Source of the DNA: Branchiostoma floridae | Taxonomy: Eukaryota > Chordata > Leptocardii > Amphioxiformes > Branchiostomatidae | Length of the DNA: 43,411 bases | Reading direction: 5' to 3' | Assembly: GCF_000003815.2 (NCBI RefSeq) | Contig: NC_049984.1 | Coordinates: 17,185,584 to 17,228,994 of the forward strand | In this document: positions 35,092 through 43,411 of the stretch, one piece after another | How positions within the stretch are numbered: position 1 is the first letter of the stretch | How the letters are laid out: every line of letters begins with the position of its first letter | The notes under the pieces: generated by a model | Told to the model about the DNA's origin: nothing | The model's database searches: none | The model's input: only the letters and a program-made list of their open reading frames with translations | Made by a program: the position numbers and the translations under genes

Positions 35092-36390
35092 AAAGGCCAA
35101 TCATGATCGCAGCTTACAAATCATACAACACATGTACATTTCATTTCAGCATGATAAACTTTAGAGTAAAAAGCAAAAGGAACCACCGAGATCGTGGCCG
35201 TATCAGTCCACGGCTGCGGTCGCCTCTCGGACGTCAGGCAGCCGCGGACTCATTCAGACGCAGGTTAGATTTTACGGGGGGTTTAACCAGGTTGAAGACT
35301 TAGGATCTCAGTGGTTCCCCCAAACCGTCCAGTTTGTTCATAGTACGTAGGTCGCATAGAGGTCTTTGTTCATAGTATGTAGCTTTCACGTTTTGTATGA
35401 GGGTTTGTATGAGGTTTGTAGTAAGGTTTGTGCAGTTTCCATGCTCTGAACATTGACTTTTGCAGTTTTCGTACTTTGTACATAACAGGTTGTGGTTTGT
35501 ATTCGGTGGTCTCACTTGTGGTCTTATTGTGCTCGTCTTCAGTATTCAACATGTCAGGACAGAGTCCATGACAGTTTGTGCCCAGACTGAAGTCTGGGGT
35601 CCCCCAAGGCCTGCGCGGCCAATAGCTTGTCTGCATTTTGTCGTATTTAAACCCCAGACTTAAGCAGAAACTTCAGTTTGTGGTTCAGACCACCCATATT
35701 ACAATGCAATGTAATGGGTGTTTTGTTCTTTAACTGTATGATTTCACAGAACTTCCTCAACTCAGTTATAGCTGGTGATACACTTAAGACCTTACTAAGT
35801 TTGTAACACAAAAAAACATCAAAACTTGTGCAAAAAAACAAACTTTTTTAAGCAAGATTTGCAAATAGTAACACAAAAACAGTGAATACAAGATTGTTCC
35901 ATGTCAAATGAGTTTTAAATCTGGCCCAAAAGGGAAAGTAATTTCAGATAAGATTTTAGGCGAAAACTTTTTGCCAGATAAAGTCCATATTACCTTGAAT
36001 GTGGACAAAATTTGACAAAATGTGACACCATCGTAATGTTTTGTACGGGTTTGTGCATAATGAAGTTCACGTGACTGAAACTGTAATTTGTAACCTTTGT
36101 TCAGATAAATTTGTCTGCCCTTTGGTAAATGATTAATTAGTATCTGAATTGTTGTGTGTTTTTGCCTGTCCCTGATATAATGTGGTTTAAGTTTCACCCA
36201 ACAATGTCCTTTTATCAGGTAGAAATTATGTAGAAGGCACAATTTTATTCATTTTTCAAAAACTTATCCCAAATCGATAACTTACTCTCTCACTCACTAT
36301 TAGGTTTATCGTCTGTTGTTCCCCTCTTCTATCCACAAATAGTTTCATAAGGTTATCAAATCAATTATTGCATATGAAAATACAGTACAC
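35092..36390 (+). repeat. 1.3-kb direct duplication, copy B
   Basis: Counterpart of 33358-34665 at a shift of about 1.73 kb in the same orientation. The perfect hairpin of copy A is weakened here (gcccagactgaagtctgggg). A 100-N gap begins 18 bp after its end. Confidence 0.93.
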
Positions 36391-36407
36391 AACCAATAAG
36401 ATTTCCC

Positions 36408-36507
36408 NNNNNNNNNNNNNNNNNNNNNNNNNNNNNNNNNNNNNNNNNNNNNNNNNNNNNNNNNNNNNNNNNNNNNNNNNNNNNNNNNNNNNNNNNNNNN
36501 NNNNNNN
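36408..36507. other. Assembly gap of 100 N
   Basis: Lies between the 1.3-kb duplication and the 104-bp array. Confidence 0.95.
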
Positions 36508-36534
36508 ATTGGTTGCAGCAGAATCCGGTAATCT

Positions 36535-38915
36535 TAGCGGACGTGAAGAACAAACAATCCGAAATTCAGCTGTAGGAAGTGTAGGATTGTAGGAATCCTA
36601 CATAATCCTACAATTGGTGATGTAGGTATTTGTAGGCTGAGCGGACACGAAGAACAAACCATCAGGAATTCAGCTGTAGGAAGTGTAGGATTGTAGGAAT
36701 CCTACATAATCCTACAATTGGTGATGTAGGTATTTGTAGGCTGAGCAGACACGAAGAACAAACCATCAGAAATTCAGCTGCAGGAAGTGTAGGACTGTAG
36801 GAATCCTACATAATCCTACAATTGGTGATGTAGGTATTTGTAGGCTGAGCGGACATGAAGAACAAACCATCAGAAATTCAGCTGTAGGAAGTGTAGGACT
36901 GTAGGAATCCTACATAATCCTACAATTGGTGATGTAGGTATTTGTAGGCTGAGCGGACATGAAGAACAAACCATCTGAAATTCAGCTGTAGGAAGTGTAG
37001 GATTGTAGGAATCCTACATAATCCTACAATTGGTGATGTAGGTATTTGTAGGCTGAGCGGACATGAAGAACAAACCATCTGAAATTCAGCTGTAGGAAGT
37101 GTAGGATTGTAGGAATCCTACATAATCCTACAACTGGTGATGTAGGTATTTGTAGGCTGAGCGGACATGAAGAACAANNNNNNNNNNNNNNNNNNNNNNN
37201 NNNNNNNNNNNNNNNNNNNNNNNNNNNNNNNNNNNNNNNNNNNNNNNNNNNNNNNNNNNNNNNNNNNNNNNNNNNNNNNNNNNNNNNNNNNNNNNNNNNN
37301 NNNNNNNNNNNNNNNNNNNNNNNNNNNNNNNNNNNNNNNNNNNNNNNNNNNNNNNNNNNNNNNNNNNNNNNNNNNNNNNNNNNNNNNNNNNNNNNNNNNN
37401 NNNNNNNNNNNNNNNNNNNNNNNNNNNNNNNNNNNNNNNNNNNNNNNNNNNNNNNNNNNNNNNNNNNNNNNNNNNNNNNNNNNNNNNNNNNNNNNNNNNN
37501 NNNNNNNNNNNNNNNNNNNNNNNNNNNNNNNNNNNNNNNNNNNNNNNNNNNNNNNNNNNNNNNNNNNNNNNNNNNNNNNNNNNNNNNNNNNNNNNNNNNN
37601 NNNNNNNNNNNNNNNNNNNNNNNNNNNNNNNNNNNNNNNNNNNNNNNNNNNNNNNNNNNNNNNNNNACATTTGTAGGCTGAGAGGGACATCGGGAGCGGG
37701 CCATCCAAAATTCAACTGTAGGAAGTGTAGGGTTGCGGGAATCCTACATAATCCTACAACTGGTGATGTAGGTATTTGTAGGCTGAGCGGACACGAAGAA
37801 CAAACCATCAGAAATTCAGCTGTAGGAAGTATAGGATTGTAGGAATCCTACATAATCCTACAATTGGTGATGTAGGTATTTGTAGGCTGAGCGGACATGA
37901 AGAACAAACCATCTGAAATTCAGCTGTAGGAAGTGTAGGATTGTAGGAATCCTACATAATCCTACAACTGGTGATGTAGGTATTTGTAGGCTGAGCGGAT
38001 ATGAAGAACAAACCATCCAAAATTCAACTGTAGGAAGTGTAGGACTGTAGGAATCCTACATAATCCTACAATTGGTGATGTAGACATTTGTAGGCTGAGA
38101 GGACATCGGGATCGGACCATCCAAAATTCAACTATAGGAAGTGTAGGATTGTAGGAATCCTACATAATCCTACAATTGGTGATGTAGGTATTTGTAGGCT
38201 GAGCGGACACGAAGAACAAACCATCCGAAATTCAGCTGTAGGAAGTGTAGGATTGTAGGAATCCTACATAATCCTACAATTGGTGATGTAGGTATTTGTA
38301 GGCTGAGCGGACACGAAGAACAAACCATCCGAAATTCAGCTGTAGGAAGTGTAGGATTGTAGGAATCCTACATAATCCTACAATTGGTGATGTAGGTATT
38401 TGTAGGCTGAGCGGACATGAAGAACAAACCATCCGAAATTCAGCTGTAGGAAGTGTAGGATTGTAGGAATCCTACATAATCCTACAATTGGTGATGTAGA
38501 CATTTGTAGGCTGAGAGGACATCGGGATCGGACCATCCAAAATTCAACTATAGGAAGTGTAGGATTGTAGGAATCCTACATAATCCTACAATTGGTGATG
38601 TAGGTATTTGTAGGCTGAGCGGACACGAAGAACAAACCATCCGAAATTCAGCTGTAGGAAGTGTAGGATTGTAGGAATCCTACATAATCCTACAACTGGT
38701 GATGTAGACATTTGTAGGCTGAGAGGACATCGAGAGCTGACTATCCAAAATTCAACTGTAGGAAGTGTAGAATTGTAGGAATCCTACATAATCCTACAAT
38801 TGGTGATGTAGGTATTTGTAGGCTGAGCGGACATGAAGAACAAACCATCCGAAATTCAGCTGTAGGAAGTGTAGGATTGTAGGAATCCTACAAATACTAC
38901 AATTGTTGCTGTAGA
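36535..38915 (+). repeat. 104-bp tandem array, forward orientation, with higher-order pattern
   Basis: About 22 units of 104 bp (gaagaac at 36545, 36649, 36753, 36857 and so on), interrupted by a sized gap at 37178-37666. Each unit has gaagaacaaaccatc, aaattcagctgtaggaagtg, an imperfect palindrome (attgtagga...tcctacaat) and gtgatgtaggtatttgtagg. A second unit type (gagaggacatcggga, aattcaact) appears at 37678, 38095, 38511 and 38719, that is at distances of 4, 4 and 2 units. Not protein coding: the frames are by-products of the period. Confidence 0.96.
37178..37666. other. Sized assembly gap (489 N) inside the 104-bp array
   Basis: Repeat units flank both sides. The size is close to 4.7 units. 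Confidence 0.9.
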
Positions 38916-39380
38916 TGTGACCAGGGTATATGCACTGTTCGTAAACTACAAACTCCGCAGATCGCGTATTGTTCCTTAGCTGGCTATATTCTTCTGGCCG
39001 GCTTGCTCCTCTATTTGTTTCATTTCTACGATTTTCCCAGGGATCCGGAGTCTGGTAGAGACTACGTATTCATACCGTTTTGGCCCCCAAACTGTGTAGA
39101 CTCCGGATCACTGATTTATTGCTTAGATGATCTGAACTTCGAAGCTACTTTCTTTGTGCAGAAAATGAGCGGATTACTTTTATTGCCTTTCATCAAAGCG
39201 ACAGTCGACAGACTCCGCAAATCGCGTACTGTTCCCTAGCCGGCTATATTCCTCTTAACGTGGGATTTTAAGCCGCATGAGTTCCGTTTTTAAGCCGCAT
39301 GAGTTTTTAAGCCGCATGAGTTTTTAAGCCGCATGAGTTCCGTTTGGACATTTTTCGACATTTTGACTAATTTCTTCAAT
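38916..39380. repeat. Core segment with direct, inverted and 17-bp repeats
   Basis: ctccgcagatcgcgtattgt at 38953 returns as ctccgcaaatcgcgtactgt at 39213, each followed by a gctggctatatt-like string. Between them atccggagtct (39043-39053) and agactccggat (39098-39108) form an 11-bp inverted repeat. Then ttaagccgcatgagttt occurs four times at 39270-39340 with steps of 22, 17 and 17 bp. No coding support. Confidence 0.7.
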
Positions 39381-40962
39381 ACGCGGCCGCACGCACAAGT
39401 CGCACCTCAAATTAATTTGAATCGTTTTAGAAAGTTTCACGTGCGGAGGCAAACGAAAATATACGCATAGTTCGCCTAATAGTTTTGGACATGCACAAAA
39501 CTATTATTCGTACGCAGTTTGGTGGCCAAAACGTTATGGATATGCAATACAGTGGTCCCACGTCGGTCGATTGCGCTATGGACACGCTACATGTTTGCGC
39601 TTTATATGCGGATATCGCGGTATTGCGAGTACATAGCGTTCTTACGTCGCAGACACAACGCACCATGAACGACCGTATAACGAATGCACACATAGATCAC
39701 GATTTAGTACCGTACGTTCTGCGACCGGATTGCGCATACTATGCGTACTGATAGCGTGATCGACGCAGACTCCAGATTTGGAATAAACACGAAGGTGCAT
39801 CTGAGTCCAGAAAAAAAAGATCATCTCAAGATGACAGATCCAGGCCAGGATGAATTTGTACCGGGGGCAGGGAGAGATGGTCACAACTTGCAGGACACCA
39901 TCAATGCGACTGGTCCCAACGGAGCCTCCAGGGAAGGGAAGATGCAGAGGAACCTGCTGATTAGCACTGGGTCAATTTGTGTAACACACGTGTCATTTTG
40001 TGTAACAGATATTAGACTTCATTTGCTGATAATAGTACTTTTTTTGTGTGTAGAACCACATGATGTAAAAGTACAATATAGAGCCATATTACAACTTTGT
40101 AAGAGGGCGTAAGGTTTCATAATTGTTTAATTTACGAGTACGTAAAGATCTTGAATACGTTTTGTGGTGTGTATAAGTGTGATTTTTATAGTAGTTGAAA
40201 TAGTAAGATGATAGGGGAAATCATTAAGGACAAAGTGAAAACAAACACAATCTTAACAGTGCATATATTTTTAAGGTAAATGATGGCCCACAGTACTGTA
40301 AAAGTACAGTGTTACTGCTTCATTGCTTCGCAAATAAATAAAAAAAATCTCTTCACTGTCTACTTATTAATGTTCTACTTGCACTGCCTGTAAAGAAAAG
40401 TATACGCAGTACAAAGTGTTCCTCTAACAAAAATACTCTATTGGCAATGCTCGCAAACAAAAGTATATGTAACAGAAACTGTTCCTCTGAGAACACCTGA
40501 AATGCAGTTAGCACCAGGTGCGTCAGGCATGCGGTCGGTGGACGTTGTGTGCGTCCGGAATACGCCCAACATTGTACCCCATACGCATCTATTCGCAGTA
40601 CGGAAAATTTTTTTGCGCATTTCAGAAGCAATCATACGCTGAAGTCGTAATTCAAACGCCACATGTGCTCGACGTACAATTTAATTTATTCCAGAAAAAT
40701 TCCAAATGTTGGGCGTTCGGCCGCGTATTGACAAAATTTCATGCGGAAATCATGCGCACTTAAAAATATACGCAGGTGTGACCCCACCTAGGCCTTTAGC
40801 CTGCAGTCCAGACTACAAACTGCGTACGAATGACAGTTTTGTGCATGTCCAAAACTATCGAGCGTATACTGGGCGTATATTTTCGTTTGCCTACGTACTT
40901 GAAACTTTCTAAAAACGATTCAGATGCGTTTGAGGTGCGTCTTGTGCGTGCAGTCATGCGGC
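39381..40962. mobile_element. Inverted-repeat DNA element, about 1.6 kb, terminal repeats about 150 bp
   Basis: Left arm: gcacgcacaagtcgcacctc, gaatcgttttagaaagtttc, aaacgaaaatatacgc, tagttttggacatgcacaaa and cgtacgcagttt. The right arm (about 40811-40962) carries the same words in inverted order: aaactgcgtacgaatg, tttgtgcatgtccaaaacta, gcgtatattttcgtttgcc, gaaactttctaaaaacgatt, tttgaggtgcgtcttgtgcg. The inside is rich in tacgc/gcgta words, as in the subterminal regions of hAT-type elements. A motif acgcaggtgtgaccc occurs twice near the right end (about 40770 and 40975), suggesting nesting. No transposase seen. Confidence 0.82.
39741..39975 (+). pseudogene. Coding-like fragment inside the transposon, possibly a captured exon
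   Basis: Within an open frame, HLKMTDPGQDEFVPGAGRDG followed by NLQDTINATGPNGASREGK and MQRNLLISTG has a normal amino acid mix unlike the low-complexity surroundings. It is less AT-rich than what follows (from about 39975). I do not recognise the protein. It might be host exon sequence captured by the element, or chance. Confidence 0.25.
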
Positions 40963-41526
40963 TTGAAAATATACGCAGGTGTGACCCACCTTTATGCCCA
41001 TTTTCCACTAGACGGCGATTGCGCTGCGCTCTGACTGCGACCTACATAAGATATATTTAACATTCACTTTCATACTAGGTATATCATACAAAATGTGAAA
41101 GCGTGACCGAGAATACAACAAAACGCGCGAATAAAAAAAATCGTTTCTTTTCTATACAATTTGTTGAGCGATCTGTCAAATTTTAGGTTGCAGACAGCGC
41201 GCGGAGAAAGGAGATACTCAAAGTTTTTCTACATGTATGGTCACACTAGCCTGATTTAATCGCGCTTCTTTATAGGCCCGTCGTACATTGCCCCGCGGGG
41301 AGGAGGCTACAAGCTCCGGATAACGGAGTTAGCGTTACACAGACTATGGTCACATCAAGTAATTAGTATGAATGGCATCCTATTCAGACAGAAAAATTAA
41401 TGAGATAGGGCGAACAAGAACGAGATGGGTTAAAAAAAAACAAGGTGGCTAGATTTTCAAAATAGTCACCATGAACCGTTATTGAAGTGACGAAACAGGG
41501 TAGCACATACAACAAATGAAAATCAT

Positions 41527-41628
41527 TCATCCCTGCAGGTGGACCTCATCGGGCTTAAACTTCCCGGGGCGCTGATAGGAGATCGGGCGGGCCTTACTGT
41601 CCTGGTCCACCGAATAAACTGTCGACAT
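41527..41628 (-). CDS. Small ORF or possible start exon, 33 codons
   Basis: An ATG (ggacATGtcg) opens a frame MSTVYSVDQDSKARPISYQ, RPGKFKPDEVHLQG, stop. Composition is that of a soluble protein start, and codons are GC-rich compared with the flanks. It is on the same strand as the OATP gene and upstream of it, so a first coding exon of that gene is conceivable; however, the only GT near the end (gatgag|gtccac) is a poor donor. I do not recognise the peptide. Confidence 0.25.
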   Translation of the reverse strand: MSTVYSVDQDSKARPISYQRPGKFKPDEVHLQG

Positions 41629-42125
41629 GTCCTAGCTGCCCGATCCTGGCTGGCTCCCAGGGTAGTATTCAAGAAGTTAACTAGTACTTTTTAGTATAGC
41701 GTAGTGACTAGTGGTAGACGGTATCACTTATCAAATTGGCAATACACTCATAACTACCAAAGTGTAGAGCCAATGAAAGTGTACAACTTTTGCAACCGTA
41801 CATCTATTAATTTCATTTCTACAACTACGGTCATGGCTAACATACTAGTGTCACTTCTTCTGCAAGGACAAGACAATCATTAGGGTACAACACAACAATT
41901 ATTATATTTTCCTATGTTGGTACTTTCTCTCCACGTTGACCTTCTCGGTAGTACAGTAAGTCAGAATTTCTTTTTTTCTCCTGAAATCTCGCGGAAACTT
42001 AATGAGTACGTGGATGTCATCCATATAATCTATTTACTGTGGCCTAATCCTGGGTATGGCACCGCCGTGTGAAAAGCCTCCACATTGTTAGCCTTTTCCT
42101 GTCACATAGGCCTAGGAACCGTAAT

Positions 42126-42155
42126 TTTGTTGTTGTTGTTGTTATTGTTGTTATC
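42126..42155 (+). repeat. gtt microsatellite
   Basis: A run of gtt units with one att interruption. Confidence 0.85.
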
Positions 42156-42235
42156 GATAAAGAGAGATAAAAAAAGTTCCTTTCGTTTATTTGCTATGTC
42201 TTTAGCATGGGTATATTTTGTATTGGATTTCGTAA

Positions 42236-43411
42236 GATTTGTTCTTCATGTACGCTCAGCCTACAAATACCTACATCACCAATTGTAGGATTACGTAGGA
42301 TTCCTACAATCCTACACTTCCTACAGTTCAATTTTGGATGGTTTGTTCTTCATGTCCGCTCAGCCTACAAATACCTACATCACCAGTTGTAGGAATATGT
42401 AGGATTCCTACAACCCTACACTTCCTACAGTTGAATTTCGGATGGTTTGTTCTTCATGCCCGCTCAGCCTACAAATACCTACATCACCAGTTGTAGGAAT
42501 ATGTAGGATTCCTACAATCCTACACTTCCTACAGCTGAATTTCTGATGGTTTGTTCTTCATGTCCGCTCAGCCTACAAATACCTACCTCACCAATTGTAG
42601 GATTATGTAGGATTCCTACAATCCTACACTTCCTACAGCTGAATTTCGGATGGTTTGTTCTTCATGCCCGCTCAGCCTACATACCTACATCACCAATTGT
42701 AGGATTATGTAGGATTCCTACAATCGTACACTTCCTACAGTTGAATTTCAGATGGTTTGTTCTTCATGCCCGCTCAGCCTACAAATACCTACATCACAAG
42801 TTGTAGGAATATGTAGGATTCCTACAATCCTACACTTCCTACAGCTGAATTTCTCATGGTTTGTGCTTCATGTCCGCTCAGCCTACAAATACCTACATCA
42901 CCACATGTAGGATTATGTAGGATTCCTACAATCCTACACTTCCTACAGCTGAATTTCGGATGGTTTGTTCTTCATGTCCGCTCAGCCTACAAATACCTAC
43001 ATCACCAATTGTAGGATTATGTAGGATTCCTACAATCCTACACTTCCTATAGTTGAATTTCGGATGGTTTGTTCTTCATGTCCGCTAAGCCTACAAATAC
43101 CTGTATGACCAATTGTAGGATTATGTAGGATTCCTACAATCCTACACTTCCTACAGCTGAATTTCTGATGGTCTGTTCTCCATGTCCGCTCAGCCTACAA
43201 ATACCTACATCACCAGTTGTAGGAATATGTAGGATTCCTACAATCCTACACTTCCTACAGTTGAATTTCGGATGGTCTGTTCTTCATGTCCGCTCAGGCT
43301 ACAAATATCTACATCACCAATTGTAGGATTATGTAGGATTCCTACAATCCTACACTTCCTACAGCTGAATATCGGATGGTGAGTGCTTCATGTCCGCTCA
43401 GGCTACAAATA
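42236..43411 (-). repeat. 104-bp tandem array, inverted orientation, running off the window
   Basis: About eleven units of the same 104-bp repeat as at 36535-38915, here as the reverse complement (ggtttgttcttcatgtccgc, cagcctacaaatacctacat, tgtaggattatgtaggattc, cacttcctacagctgaattt). Some units read ggaatatgt instead of ggattatgt. No gap interrupts it. It continues to the right end of the window. Confidence 0.96.

Larger units (their letters stand above)
40963..42235. other. Right part of the core between the two 104-bp arrays
   Basis: Mostly AT-rich without recognisable domains. Contains the small ORF at 41527-41628 and a gtt microsatellite at 42126-42155. Confidence 0.45.

Noticed and set aside
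37024-37808. Large minus-strand frames of about 200 codons
   Set aside because: They are mostly unknown bases of the 489-N gap; the remainder is the 104-bp repeat.
36535-43411. 104-bp and 26-bp arrays as CRISPR arrays
   Set aside because: There are no unique spacers between the repeats and the setting is eukaryotic. These are ordinary head-to-tail satellites.

Overview
The window looks like nuclear DNA of an animal, most probably an amphioxus (Branchiostoma). The gene is split into short exons with GT-AG introns, the intergenic DNA is full of LINE 3' ends, tRNA-derived SINEs and small inverted-repeat elements, and the gaps are scaffold gaps (five of exactly 100 N, three sized ones inside tandem arrays). 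The genus is an inference from the style of the repeats; no database was searched.

The one gene that can be identified with confidence lies on the minus strand at 19094-29650. It encodes an organic anion transporter (OATP/SLCO family, closest in my reading to the SLCO4 type). Eight consecutive exons keep the reading frame over 1173 coding bases. They include the family signature [14 protein letters not shown] across one splice junction and the extracellular Kazal-like domain. The first exons (N-terminal membrane helices) and the last exon or exons (C-terminus) were not found.

Left region (1-19 kb): a retroelement ORF remnant, a LINE 3' end, then a compact promoter-like block at 3168-3512 with two copies of an octamer/CCAAT module, a TATA box and a short untranslated exon. 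Its intron is almost wholly a 26-bp minisatellite whose unit copies the 5' splice site, ending in a normal 3' splice site at 6253 beside a gap. A possible membrane or secreted protein ORF follows. Further right come SINEs, a small DNA element with a perfect 9-bp target duplication, long stretches without recognisable genes, and a second possible promoter with an RFX-type X-box at 14465 followed by a strong splice donor.

Middle region (19-30 kb): the transporter gene. Four of its eight exons have part of the exon plus one splice site copied into the adjoining intron as tandem repeats, giving a gene full of decoy splice sites. Several small transposons and LINE fragments sit in the introns.

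Right region (30-43.4 kb): a 1.3-kb direct duplication (33.36-34.67 and 35.09-36.39 kb), then two large arrays of a 104-bp repeat in opposite orientation (36.5-38.9 kb and 42.2 kb to the window end) around a 3.3-kb core containing another inverted-repeat transposon. This resembles a giant foldback element.
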